A DNA stretch of 64,000 nt from Hyperoodon ampullatus (lineage: Eukaryota; Chordata; Mammalia; Artiodactyla; Ziphiidae): positions 55,952,516-56,016,515 of the forward strand of contig OX457068.1 in the NCBI GenBank assembly GCA_949752795.1, read 5' to 3'. The position numbers and the translations under genes are program-made. The notes beneath the pieces are model-generated. The model saw only the letters and a program-made list of their open reading frames with translations, ran no database searches and was not told the origin of the DNA. Below are positions 50,075 through 61,465 of the stretch, in pieces (position 1 is the first letter of the stretch; each line of letters starts with the position of its first letter).

Positions 50075-50408
50075 TCCCCCCTTTTCTCTGATACTCCTCA
50101 ATCTTGAGGGGAACAGATGTTGGACAAGAAAGGGAATGACATTTTAGATAGAGAGGTTAATCATAAGCTCAGCAGAGGAACTTGGTTTTAGGGGGACTTG
50201 GTTTCAGATTTGCTCACGTGTTGGACTCCATATGTAGTTCAGCATGGGGTTCATATGAAAGTATTAATATTAAAGGCATTTAGGTTCCTTTATAAGACTT
50301 AAAAGTAGTAGTTAAACTTCCTCTTTATCAAAGATGTTGTTCCCTTTATCATCAACATATGAAACACATTTTGGGAAATTTATTTCAGTTTCCCTTTAAG
50401 TTCATATA

Positions 50409-50470
<62 letters not shown>

Positions 50471-52140
50471 CACATGTACATACATCTATTCTGGAATAAT
50501 TTTTGATTTATAATGAAACATCAGTTCTTCATGTTTTCTAATATTTTTGGGCCCTGGAAAAGTTTCATCTCATAGACCTAAAGCTGTAAGATGATAATAT
50601 TGAAATGCAAGTCACAAGCTTCAATTAGGTACAATCAGAAATCATGCGGTGACTTCATTAAGTATCATTAAGAATGATCAAAATATTGCTCTTAGGAAAA
50701 ATACATCAAAAGCATTGCATTTACACATTGATTAAACAGGATCTGCAATTTCTAAAATCTGGTATGGGAAAAAAGAATGGAGTAAATTAAGTGCTCATAT
50801 TCCACTTAGCAACAAGGGAGTGCTTAGCAACTGGCAAAGGAAGACATAAAGGGAGATGGTGGAAAACAAAATATGATCAGCCTCTCAAACTGGGGGAGGA
50901 ATCAAGAAAGGACAATGTAACTAATTGGGGCTGGAGGAGAGGTTGCTGTCCCAGGAGCAGTGGGAAAGTTCATGTTAGCCTGATTTGTATAAGATTTTTA
51001 GCTTTAGGAAATTAAGCTTATAATTAGGGAATCAAGAGTACAGGAAGGACACTCACCAAAGCCATGAGTGTGGCTAGAGTCATCTCTGGTGACATGCATG
51101 TACCCATTTACAAATATTTTTCCCTTTTACTCGTGTGCTAAGGTGCATAGCCGAGTTCTCAGTTCCACAAGATTTTAAATCTTAAGGAGGTTTAAGGAAG
51201 ACTTGATGTTATACCCCTTTGAGAACTCTTCAATAGTATTAGTTTTCTAATTACTCCCCCTGATCCCCTTGCTTTGCATTTTATCTGCATTCCTTGGTAG
51301 TACCATTCATCCCATGACTTCAGCTCCTATTGTGCACTGATAATTCTCAACCCTTTTTATCCACTTAGAGACACCTCTTTCCTGTGTTTCAATCTGTGCC
51401 CATGAATGTTCATGGGCTACTGAAACCTACCATGGTAAATCTCATTCTCCCCACCCTCTTGCTCCCCACTTGGATGTACCATCTTAGGAAGACCATCACC
51501 CATGCAGTCACCCCATCCAGGACCCTCCCTACATCTGTCTCCTCATCACCCACATCCAGTCTGTAGCTAAATTCATTGATTCTTTCTCTGAAATGTGTGT
51601 CAGTCTCACTCTTCTTCACAATAACTCTAAAATAAAAAATGAAAAATAAATCATCATCCTTCACCAAAATCCAAATTCGTAGCATCAGATGAAGGTTCCT
51701 CATCATCTGGCTTTTTTCATTGACTGTTTTCTTTTTACCTTGGTTCTGCCATTCCAGTTTGCACGTAGCCCATGTTTGGGTCATAGCAAATATGTTCTCA
51801 TTCCTGGAAGGTGCCATGTTTTCTGACACCTCTTATCCAAAATTGACAGTGTGCTCTTCTTTTACCATGCCCTGACTTTATCTGAATCTTGAAAACTTAC
51901 ATAGACTTCTCATGATTACCTCTTTGTATCATTCCTAATGCTGGGCTTATGGTAAAGTCATATTAAGTATTATCAAATAATTCCCAAAGGAACAGACATT
52001 TACAATTTAATTTCAGATATTACAGTAAGTATCACTGGAAATAGTAGACATTCAATAAATATGTTTAATTGAATTAAATACATGGACAAGAATCCAGCAT
52101 CCTCAAAATCAGAATCCACAGATGAGGAGTTGAAAACATT
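50075..52140. other. Unassigned DNA with a TA microsatellite
   Basis: The first bases may be retroviral internal sequence on the minus strand. 50404-50470 is a (TA)n repeat. Beyond it I recognise no repeat or gene. Confidence 0.4.
50404..50470. repeat. (TA)n microsatellite
   Basis: About 30 TA units with a few TG and CA interruptions. Confidence 0.95.
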
Positions 52141-52453
52141 TGTTCTGTAAAGAACCAGATAGTAAATATTTTAGGCTTTGCAGGCCATATAGTCTCTGTT
52201 GCCACCACTAAATTCTTCCACTGTAGCATAAAAGCAGCCACAGACAGAAAAAAAAAAAAAAAGCATTGCAGTGGTCTAATAAAACTTTATTTATGGACAC
52301 TGAAATTTAAATTTCATATACTTTTTAGGTGTCACAAGAGAGTATTCTTTTTTTTTAACCACTTAAAACTATTGAAGCAATTTACTCAGAAACTATATAA
52401 AACCACCTAGCCAGCTGGATTCAACCCACAGGCTGTGGTTTGCTGATTTCTGC
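52141..52453. mobile_element. hAT-type non-autonomous DNA transposon
   Basis: 'tgttctgtaaagaaccagatagtaaatattttaggctttgcaggccata' and 'aataaaactttatttatgg', ending in 'cacaggctgtggtttgctgatttctg', follow a common mammalian hAT-Charlie-group element whose ends read CAGGGGTCGGCAAA-like. The left inverted repeat is lost. I am not sure of the family name. Confidence 0.6.
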
Positions 52454-53051
52454 TATAGCTCATCACTGGTTTCAGCTCCTTATTTGGTCAACATTTTATA
52501 CAAACCTCATTTGGATTGTTGCCACCAACGGTTAACATAAATCATATCCATGCCATTGCTTTATTCTAGCAGTCATTTTAGCTATACCCCAACCTGGAAG
52601 TACCCCAGACTTATGAGGCTTTCTCTTAATACTTGTTATGACTGTGTATATCGAACAGGTAAAGAGCTTATCCCATTCTTTCTAGCAATTTTAGAACAAA
52701 CACAGAGCCTCTGTGTGATCCAGTGTTTGACAACCATTTACTCCTATATTGTCACATCCCATATGGTCACAATTAATTTTTCACTATCAACTTGCTTCCT
52801 AAGAATCAATTTTTTTTCCCCTGAATTGCCATCTTCTCCTCTGTCAAGGCAATTTCTTCCCTTATCTAAAGCATTTTATTTTTTTTAACAGAGTATCACT
52901 TTTAATCTTACTAATATTACTAAATTGATCTTACTAAACTTGACTCGCCCTTCTGACCAATAGGAAATCGTGAATTCTTATAATTTTCTATGGTAAGTTC
53001 TTTTTCTCTACTCCCAGTATTCCATACTTACAAGATACATTATGATTCTTA
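52454..53051. other. Unassigned intergenic DNA
   Basis: A 112-codon open frame (52550-52888) crosses this stretch but shows no domain or family resemblance. I do not call it a gene. Confidence 0.35.
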
Positions 53052-53410
53052 CTTAGTCTGTTCAAGCTGCTATTATAAAATACCATACACGGGGTCACTT
53101 ATAAACAACAGAAATTTATTTCTGACAGTTCTGAAGGCTGGTAAGTCAAGGTCCTGGCAGATTCAGTATCTGGCAAGGGCCTGCTTTCTGTTTCATAGAT
53201 GGTCATTCGCTCTCTGTGTTCTCACATGGCAGAAGGGGGTGAGGGGACTCTCTGGGATCTCTTATAAGGGCATTAATCCCATTCAAGAATGTGCTACCCT
53301 CATGACCCAATTGCTTCCCAAAGGTCCCAAGTCCAACCACTATCATATTGGGAATTAGGTTTCAACATAAGAATTTTGGGGAGGGACACAAATATTAAAT
53401 CCAAACCAAA
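53052..53410 (-). mobile_element. MLT1-type MaLR LTR
   Basis: On the plus strand it reads 'cttagtctgttcaagctgctattataaaatacc', 'cttataaacaacagaaatttatttctgacagttctgaaggctgg', 'tctcacatggcagaag' and 'catgacccaattgcttcccaaagg', ending 'ttcaacataagaattttgggg'. This is the complement of an MLT1 LTR of the ERVL-MaLR group. It is a solitary, ancient LTR with no coding part. Confidence 0.88.
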
Positions 53411-53426
53411 TACACAATACTTATAT

Positions 53427-53546
53427 TCAAAACAAGAATGATGACAAGAGGAAGGAATAAGAGGAGGCAGAGTAAGAGAATGAGAAGAATAAAGAAAGGG
53501 GAAAATATAATAAGAGGGGATAGAGACCAAAAAGAAAGAAACAAAT
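53427..53546 (+). repeat. Purine-rich tract, about 120 bp
   Basis: The strand is almost entirely A and G (many 'aagagg', 'gaagaa' and 'agagga' words), right after the MLT1 LTR. There is no strict repeat unit. Confidence 0.8.
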
Positions 53547-55002
53547 AGGGAGGTTATATTACATACTTAAAATGAGATTGTATGAAACTCTTTCACCAAT
53601 ATTATCTGCTATGAGCTAGGAAACTGGAAAAATTACTTTTGACCTGGAGAAGTTAATTAGTCAAAACGAGAAAGGAGGATAAAATCATATATTTTTAACC
53701 TTTTTTTCCTGAATCACACTCTATTTGAAAGTCTGATAGAAGATACTTCAGGCTGACAGTTTCTCAAGTTCCATCTGTGTTCAGGCTCTGGGCATCCTGG
53801 GTCTTTTTATATGGATAGAAATCAAACCCTAGTACAACATCAGAATGTTCTAGCTTCTTGCAATGGTATTTACATTCCTCTGCTGCTCTTTCAAAAGATG
53901 TCCAGACCTATAAATATTAAGCTACATTTTGGGGCCCTAACCATGAGTGAGGGCAGTTACCATTTAATATTGCCAAGGGAAGGGAATAGGTGCAGGAGTA
54001 GGCAAGGGAAAGAAACACAAAACCAAAAATGTCAAATCTGATTGATTTAAAACTAGGTAGGCAAATCAACAAGGGCTGATCCAGCATCACTGGAGAGTGA
54101 GGTCAGACAGGGCTGTTTTAAAATTATTTGGTATTTTCAGAAATTGATTACTTACGGAGAGCATTAAGAAGTAGCAGTGCACATTCATTTAATGGGCCAG
54201 TGACTCTTGTACAGGGCTGGAGTCGTCCCATTCAATCTCATCTACTCCTTGTTAACTTGTGCTTTCTTCTGGAGAGTGTTTATTTATTACAGATGCTATA
54301 AGCATAAACTACAAACTAGAATAATAAATAATGCCCTAAATGGGATTTTGCAAGCACCACCTTCCCACCCATCTTTCTACTCCCAGCCCCCAGTGTGACA
54401 GGCACCATTGTTTACAGGCCTGTGAATGTCTGTAGGGCTGAAGAACAAGTCCTTTTCTGTCCTAAGGTGCATTTCAGTGTGGAGACAGCCACTTATATGG
54501 AGATAACTTAAGGACACTGGGATGTCCTCCTGTTCCCCAAAAGTGCTCCTCAGTGGTCCATTCCTCGAAGGGACATTCCACTGGTTCTCTGAGTTAGTAA
54601 TACCCTTTGCAGATATGAACAGTCTTGACAGAAGTGTCATACATTACTGCAGTCCTAGATATACAACTTGGTATAAATTCATGTTGTTGGTCATTTCCTA
54701 CCCTATCAGCTGGAAACAGGCCCCAAAGGGAAAACTGAGATGATGGAGAAACAGAGGAATGTTTTGGAATATGAACCATGGACAAGTGGGCTATAGTTGG
54801 GAGTTGCACTTCAAGAAAATCTGTAGATCTGTAGAGTGAGGCGATAAGAGGGCAAGGACTTTGACATGTGCGTGAGTGGGCACACACACACAGACACACA
54901 CAGACTTCACCCAGAACCAAAAATGGAACTTCATCTTTAACTTCCAATCTGATAACTGCCTAAAGGTGAGTCTCCATTTCTCCAGAGAGATCTTTTCAAA
55001 AT
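53547..55002. other. Unassigned intergenic DNA upstream of the PPIA retrocopy
   Basis: No gene or confident repeat was found. A short CACA-rich tract lies at 54881-54903. No promoter for the retrocopy can be recognised by eye. Confidence 0.35.
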
Positions 55003-55012
55003 TTCCCTTATG
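55003..55012 (+). repeat. Target-site duplication of the PPIA retrocopy, left copy
   Basis: TTCCCTTATG occurs here and at 55775-55784, bracketing the PPIA sequence and its A-tail. The last three bases (55010-55012) are an ATG in frame with PPIA. Confidence 0.85.
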
Positions 55013-55552
55013 GCTTTGCAGATGTTGTCACCTCGGAACCTCCCGCGCTACCCAACCATTGTCAACCCTACCATGTTATTTGACATCACCTTCAACGCCG
55101 AGCCCTTGGGCTGTGTCTCCTTCGAGCTGGTTGCAGACAAAGTTCCAAAGACAGCAGAAAACTTTCGTGCTCTGAGCACTGGGAAGAAAGGCTTCGGTTA
55201 TAAAGGTTCCTGCTTTCACAGAACAATTCCGGGATTTATGTGTCAGAGTGGTGACTTCACATGCCATAATGGCACTGGTGTCAAGTCCATCTATGGAGAG
55301 AAATTTGATGATGAGAATTTCCTCCTGAAGCATATGGGTTCTGGTATCTTGTCCATGGCAAATGCTGGCCTCAACAGAAACGGTTCCCAGGTTTTCATCT
55401 GCACAGCCAAGACTGAGTGGTTGGATGGCAAGCATGTGGTCTTTGGCAAAGTGAAAGAGGGCATGAATATTGTGGAAGCCATGGAGCACTTTGAGTCCAG
55501 GAATGGCAAGACCAGCAAGAAGATCACCATTGCTGACTGTGAACAAATCTAA
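55010..55552 (+). CDS. PPIA-like: Cyclophilin A (PPIA) retrocopy with uninterrupted 180-codon frame
   Basis: This is an intronless copy of peptidyl-prolyl isomerase A, a cytosolic 165-residue enzyme. Codons 18-180 align with PPIA without stop or indel; codon n corresponds to PPIA n-16. The PPIA start ATG is ATT here (codon 17). Upstream in-frame ATGs are at 55010 (from the target duplication) and 55022 (from the PPIA 5'UTR). A further ATG at 55073 has A at -3 and would give 159 residues. Against the human protein as I remember it there are about 24 changes. The catalytic R55 is kept, as are F60, Q63, N102, F113, W121 and H126. R69C, G75V, F112V and P105L are unusual at otherwise strict positions. 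The 3'UTR of PPIA follows. It is either a recent-to-moderate pseudogene that is open by chance or an expressed retrogene; I lean to the former. Confidence 0.9.
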   Translation: MALQMLSPRNLPRYPTIVNPTMLFDITFNAEPLGCVSFELVADKVPKTAENFRALSTGKKGFGYKGSCFHRTIPGFMCQSGDFTCHNGTGVKSIYGEKFDDENFLLKHMGSGILSMANAGLNRNGSQVFICTAKTEWLDGKHVVFGKVKEGMNIVEAMEHFESRNGKTSKKITIADCEQI

Positions 55553-55774
55553 TAATAAATTTGACTTGTGTTTTATCTTAACCACCAGACCATTCCTTCT
55601 GTAGCTCAGGAGAGCACCCCTTCATCCCCATCTGCTCAAAATATACTATATTTTTTGTGCTCTCATTGCACTTCTTTGGGTTCCATATTTTCCTTATAGC
55701 CCTCCATGTTTAGCTGAATTGCAAAGTTTAGTTTATGGTCATGAAATAAAAACTAAACAATAAAAAAAAAAATC
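55013..55774 (+). mobile_element. Processed PPIA insertion (5'UTR, coding part, 3'UTR, A-tail)
   Basis: The insertion holds about 45 bases of PPIA 5'UTR, the coding part without introns, and the PPIA 3'UTR ('ttgacttgtgttttatctta...ccaccagaccattcc...'). AATAAA lies at 55745-55750 and a short A-tail at about 55762-55772. Together with the 10-bp target duplication this shows L1-mediated reverse transcription of a PPIA mRNA. Confidence 0.92.
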
Positions 55775-55784
55775 TTCCCTTATG
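55775..55784 (+). repeat. Target-site duplication of the PPIA retrocopy, right copy
   Basis: TTCCCTTATG is identical to 55003-55012 and follows the A-tail. Confidence 0.85.
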
Positions 55785-58489
55785 ACATAGCGAGAGTCCC
55801 CACTAGAAACTGCTGGTTTATTCTTACACAGATTTTCTCTTTTAATTCATTAACACTAAGGACATACCATCCACATCCCTCTCTTTATAACTTTATACAA
55901 CTTTTAAAGCTGATCTCAAACTGCAAACCCTAAACGCTGTTACCTATTTCTTTGACTAAAATTGTCTTACTCTGATTTCCCATTATCTTTTTAAATGCTT
56001 AATTCTGTTTTTACAGTTGTATTCTCAGATGATTTTATTTATCTCACATAAAATACAAACTCTTTTATGGCAAGAACTCCCCTGTGTTTCTTGTATCCCT
56101 AACATATGGTTGCATCCAGGACGCAAACCCAAGTATAAAATCAAAAAGTCACTTATCCTCCCTCCGTTTTTTAAAAAGAGGGCATTTGGGTGAGGTGCGT
56201 GTACTAGAATGACTGTCATATTCCCCATGCACTGTATGGAGCTAACTAGTACTCCTGAGACTATAGCTTTATGGATTTTGTGTGTTTCTCCAAAGTGAAT
56301 CTTTCAGGTATCTTTCTAAAATGGTAAGAGAATTCCTTTAGGATATTTATTTCATATGAGTAAAGATATAAAGTGCATCAATGCATGTATATCCACTGGT
56401 GAAAAATGCAGCACTTCCTAGGCTTGTGTTTTTCAGCTGTCCCACAATGCATTTACTGTCGTCTAATTAGGCATTCTAAGAACATAAAGTCCCGTTGTTT
56501 TTACCCTGCAACAATTATAATCCAGTGTACCTGACATCACAGTATTTATCCCCAGAAATATTGACTCCATGGCAAAGGCAGCAATATGAATGCATCACAG
56601 GACCAAACAAAACAGTGAGGGAGACCCTAAAGGAAGTACTCCATATTCAGATACAAATGGGGTTCACAATGAACACATCACCAATTTTAATAAACCTGAT
56701 GAAAGGGAAGTAGATTGGATATGAAAGTCAAATATACTTGAGATCCCCTGCTTGTCTAAGAGCCCCTCTTTAAATTAAGACTTTTCCAGGTGATTAAGGA
56801 GAACGCCAGCACTTCAAAGGGAAGCAGAGCCTTGTTCTCTGCACCTCCACAGGCGACCAGCTCTCTTTCCCTTCGTCCAGATGGAGGATTTGTTCTCCCA
56901 AAGTTGGTCAGGTGCTGCGCCTGTCCAAAAAGGGGAAACGAGCGAGGCTTTAGGAGCCTGCACCTGTTTGAAAAGCAATGCTGCTACCTTGGCTCCAAAG
57001 CCCCAAACATCAAATGCCTCCCTTTGCCAAGCAGCTTGGTTATTCCCCAGGCATTTTCAATCTAGTTGAGTAAAACAAAAATTGCATAATTTGTCATTAT
57101 TTTCAAGGAATGAGATGTGTCTTCTACAATTCCTTTCGAGTTAAATACAGTGATGCTGAGCTTCCTGTGAACGCCACTGCCTTCTTTCTCAGAAAGAATA
57201 AAAATAAAGAATGGTAAAAGAAACACCCAATTGATTGACTGTAATTTGCTCTGATATTTGTTATTGGTGTGTTCTTTGTATACATTTTTATGGATAGGTA
57301 GCAGAAAAATTATTTTCCCAGGTCTTTATTAAAGAGAAGCCAAACCCTCTGGGAAAAGCTGGGACTGGAAGCCAGGACTTCTGAGTCAACTACAAGATTC
57401 AAAACAAATAAATCACATTAATTTAGGAAAGTCACAAGTCATATAATCATTCAATTTCCTCATCTTTAAAATGCAGATTAAAATGATCTTCTCTAAATGT
57501 ATCCCATTTTATTATGAAACTAAAATTTTAAAAATTGATAAGAAAGTGCTTTAAAATGTTGAATATTCTCTGTAAATGTAAAGTAGTTTGAATGAGAAAT
57601 AAAGGGTGGGGTAGGATTCTTAGACAGGAGTCCAACCGCTCTTTCTATGGTGAAAGCTTCAAACCCAGGCAGAGAGGGGAATGAAGAGCAAAGAAAACAA
57701 CTCAGAACAATCATCGGAAAGCAAGGGCATCCTCAATCTCATCTATTAAAAGCTGAGAAAAACACCTAAAAACCTCCACCATATTTTTTTTGTGTACAGT
57801 GCCTTTCTGCTGCCATTTGGTTACAACAATAGTGGAGAAAAATAGGCCCATAAAGCAAGATTGATTGCTAGGAAGATGATCAATTGCTGCTGTGAAAGGG
57901 GAAAAATCTGATAAATGTTTTTTGTTTTTTTTTCCCTCTCTTCACAACCTTTTGCTAAAGCTGTGCAAAATGTGTCATGCATAAAATGTATGCAATTTTC
58001 ATGTAATTAGAGGAACACAAGATGAAAATGAGTTCCATCAGAGCAATCAAGGATGGTAATGTGGTATGTATTTGTCAGTGCCTATTTGTCATGAAAGCAA
58101 AACCCAGTAAGTTAGATATTTTATTTCATTTTAACTCTGAAAAACATAAATGTCATTTTGCCATGGCCAAATTTATAAATTTCAATAATCTTCATTTTTT
58201 TGAAAAGTGAAATTTTGGAACTGCAGATTAGATTATTTTACTCTTTTAAAGAATAGAATACCATCTTAAGAAAAACACTGAGATTATAGGAAAGATTTAT
58301 TTCATGGAGGGTCAGATTTACAGTGGAAGGTGATAGGTTTACAGTTTGCTACACAAAAACACAATATAATTTATTTTCTCTAAAAATAACACTTACATCT
58401 TACAGTAGCATATGCTTCTGATCCCATCCCCATACCCCCAAAACCACAGGTATTAAGTTTTTATATTCTTCTTGAGCAAGAGGACATAC
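55785..58489. other. Mostly unassigned intergenic DNA
   Basis: 56030-56120 resembles a decayed L2 3' end ('aaactcttttatggcaagaactcccctgtgtttcttgtatccc'). 56780-57060 is GC-richer with two short overlapping open frames of no recognisable family. 57780-58060 is free of repeats. No gene can be supported. Confidence 0.4.
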
Positions 58490-58565
58490 GTTTTTCTTTC
58501 TTCCTTTCGTACTCTTTCCCTTCCTTTATCCCTTCTTTCTTTCCTTCCTTCCTTTCTGTCTATCC
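58490..58565. repeat. (TTCC)n pyrimidine tract
   Basis: Imperfect TTCC/TTTC repeats, almost wholly pyrimidine on the plus strand. Confidence 0.88.
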
Positions 58566-59440
58566 ATTCACTTATTCATTTATTATGTTTTTGAAACAGT
58601 TTATTGAGCATCAGAATTGTGCCAGGCATCTAAATTCTGATTATGTAAAATTAAAAAAAAAAAGACATGACCCATGTTCTCAAGCTGATTTCACTTAGTG
58701 GGGTCAGTGTCAAGTAAGGAATTAATGCGGTGAGATAGTGTCATAATAGGGACAGATTCAGGAGTTAATGGGGAGTTGTGTAAGCTTCAGCTGGTAAAGC
58801 TTATGGGAAGATTACTGTCTGGTCAGTCCTGCGTTAGTCACTAAGTAGGATAGATGTGGGAAAAGGCAGTCCTGACAGATGAACAAGTAAGGCAAAAGAT
58901 GTGAGGACACTGAAAACTTAGCCTGCTTGTGAAGGTGCAACTAGTTAATTATTTCCATGGTGGAAAGTGTGAAATGAATTGGAGAAGGAAAAATGAGGAA
59001 GATCCTCATAGGCCAGGCTAAGGTGTTTGATCTCTGTCTTCAGTGTAATAGGAATACTTTTCATGTTTAAAGCAGAAATACTGTATAATCAAATCTGATG
59101 GTAGAAGGACAGTCTAGCAGTAGCATGGAGAATGGATGTGAGTGGGTGGGACCAGTTAGGACTCTATAAGAACAACCCAGCTTAGAGATAGTGATGATTG
59201 GAGCAAGATGGGAAATGGATGGGTTTGAGATACCTTACAGAATAATTTACATGATTTAGAAATGGATTACTAATAGGAGATTAGGCAGACAGAGGACTTA
59301 AAATATTTAAGGCAGGACATTTGGTGGATAGTGATACCTTTTAGTAAGTCAGGGAGTACAGGAAAAGGAGCAAATATTACTTGGAAAATAATGAGTTACA
59401 ACTTGGACCTGTTTAATGTGATATAATGGTGGAATGCTTA
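58566..59440 (-). mobile_element. L2-type LINE remnant
   Basis: 'attcacttattcatttatt...ttattgagcatcagaattgtgccaggcatct' is the complement of an L2 3' terminus. It is followed by '...catgttctcaagctgatttcacttagtggggtc', also in L2 order. Later pieces ('cctcataggccaggctaaggtgtttgatc', 'agcatggagaatggatgtgagtggg') belong to an ancient repeat that often continues from it. The internal assignment is uncertain. Confidence 0.55.
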
Positions 59441-59674
59441 AGATAGATAATTATGGTATACACAATCTACATATTTGGGATCCAGACATTTTCCTTTCCT
59501 GAAATATTGTGAGTTTGTAAAGTTGTCAGATCTAAGCTAAGACAATATTCATTCATTCATTTAATTTGAGAGTGAATATCAAGCATCTACACTGTCTAGT
59601 TAAAGTAGTGGTAAAGCACTAGGGCTGTCTACAATATTATACATTTTTGGACACAAAACATACCTCTTCCAGTT

Positions 59675-59835
59675 ATGATCTTTTTGACACAGCGTATTTG
59701 CAAAAACCCTATTAATCCTCATTTTTCTTATCTGTGAAATTAAAGTTATTATATCCACTCTATAGAATTAATTATGAGGTTGAAGGGAGATGAAACACAC
59801 AGAGTAGTGAGCACAGTTCCTGACATGTAGTTATA
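59675..59835 (+). mobile_element. MIR SINE fragment
   Basis: 'cctcatttttcttatctgtgaaattaaagttattatatccactctatagaattaattatgaggttgaa' and '...gcacagttcctgacatgtag' follow the downstream half of MIR. Confidence 0.65.
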
Positions 59836-60163
59836 TAATTAGCATTATTGAGATCCAAGTCACTAATGTGTATGTGAAGTCAACAAATATGAAAAATATA
59901 CAAATATCTCCAGGAAATTTGAGCTATCAAATTATTTTACTTTTTAAAATAATCTAGTACCAACTAATGCTAAATAGGTGATAAGTACATCTAAAAACAC
60001 TTTAAAAATTATAATTTGATAGCCCTATATAACAAAAAATCCTCATTGAACACTCACCTCTGTGAAAATATGGGCAGTGTTTTTGAGTCTGTGAATGTAT
60101 AGTAACAGTAATATTAACTCATATTTCTGTAGTGTTTTTCCATTTACTGAATACTCTAACATA

Positions 60164-61435
60164 TTGGGTTGGCCAAAAGTTTCATTTGTTTTTTTTTCCA
60201 TATGATGGCTCTAGTAGCACTTAGTTGTCTAAACTTCATTCAAAACAATTTTTGTTAGATTATACATGACAGCTGTCATATCAGTGTGCATTTTTAAAAA
60301 GACATCAAAATTGGTGAATTTTTGTGTAGCCATTTCAATATTGAAGATGGAAGAAAAACAGCAACATTTTCGACATATTATGCTTTATTATTTCAAGAAA
60401 GGTGAAACGCACCAGAAATGCAAAAAAAGATTTGTGCAGTATATGGAGAAGGTGTTGTGACTGATCAAATGTGTCAAAAGTGGTTTGCAAAGTCTTGTGC
60501 TGGAAATTTCTCGCTGGACAATGCTCCATGGTCAGGTAGAACATTTGAAGTTGATAGGGATCAAATCAAGACATTAATTGAGAATAATCAACATTATACC
60601 ACGCAGGAGATAACCAACATACTCAAAATATCCAAATCAAGTGTTGAAAATCATTTGCACCAGCTTGGTTATGTTAATCCCTTTGATATTTGGGTTCCAC
60701 ATAAATTAAGTGAAAAAACGTTCTTGACTCTATTTCCACATGTGATTCTCTACTTAAACGTAAAAAAAGTTCCATTTTTAAAATAAATTGTGACAGTCCA
60801 TGAAAAGTGGGTACTGTACAATAATGTGGAACAGCAGAGATCATGTGACAAGCAAAATGAAACACCACCAACCACACCAAATGCCAGTCTTCATCCAAAG
60901 AATGTGATGTTGTGTATATAGTGGGATTGGAAGGGAGTCCTCTATTATGAGCTCCTTCTGGAAAACCAAATAGTTAATTCCAACAAGTACCTCTTCTAAT
61001 TAGACCAACTGAAAGTGGCACTTGATGAAAAGTGTCCGGAGTTAGTGAACAGAAATGCAGAGTCTTCCATCAGGATACCACAAGACCACATATTTCTTTG
61101 ATAACCAGGCAAAAACTGTTATAGCTTGGCTGGGAAGTTCCAATTCATCTGCTGTACTCACCAGACATTACACCTTCGAATTTCCATTTATTTCAGTCTT
61201 TACAAAATTATCTTAATGGAAAAAATTTCAATTCCCTGGAAGAACTGTTCCCTGGAACAGTTACTTGCTCAAAAAGATAAGTTTTGGGAAGATGGAATTA
61301 TGAAGTTTCCTGAAAAATGGCAGAAGGTAATGGAACAAAAGGGAGAATACGTTGTTCAATAAAGTTCTTGATGAAAATGAAAAATGTGCCTTTTATTTTT
61401 ATTTAAACACTGAAGGCACTTTTTGGCCAACCCAA
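60164..61435 (+). mobile_element. Mariner DNA transposon, full length and dead
   Basis: The ends are inverted repeats: TTGGGTTGGCCAAAAG at 60164 and CTTTTTGGCCAACCCAA ending at 61435. TA lies on both sides (60162-60163 and 61436-61437). The length of 1272 bases is that of a complete mariner. The inverted repeats are of the type found in mariners of cattle and related mammals. It encodes a broken transposase. Confidence 0.93.
60347..61362 (+). pseudogene. Mariner transposase remnant
   Basis: The family protein binds the inverted repeats through two helix-turn-helix motifs and cuts with a D,D34D triad. Here the frame opens at 60347 ('MEEKQQHFRHIMLYYFKKG') and shifts at an A-run near 60420. It then reads 'ICAVYGEG...WFAKSCAGNFSLDNAPWSGR' and 'TTQEITNILKISKSSVENHL' (second HTH) to the linker 'WVPHKLSE' (about 60690-60715). 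The first catalytic Asp is lost ('TVHEKW', near 60795). The second lies in a mutated 'HQDTTRPH' (near 61075), and the third survives in 'YSPDITPSNFHLF' (near 61155) in another frame. It is inactive. Confidence 0.88.
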
Positions 61436-61465
61436 TATGTTGGCCTGTCATTTTCTTGTCTTATA

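Noticed and set aside
49356..50147. Several frames of 77-107 codons that might be viral genes
   Set aside because: They lie within an LTR (TATA box and poly(A) signal on the minus strand) and do not resemble retroviral proteins.
51410..51829. 139-codon minus-strand frame
   Set aside because: I see no recognisable domain, splice signals or neighbouring exons; it is probably chance.
52550..52888. 112-codon frame
   Set aside because: It has no domain, signal or family resemblance and lies in AT-rich DNA next to an old DNA transposon. Length alone is not enough.
55076..55585. 169-codon minus-strand frame opposite the PPIA copy
   Set aside because: It is a shadow of the conserved sense frame and matches nothing I recognise.
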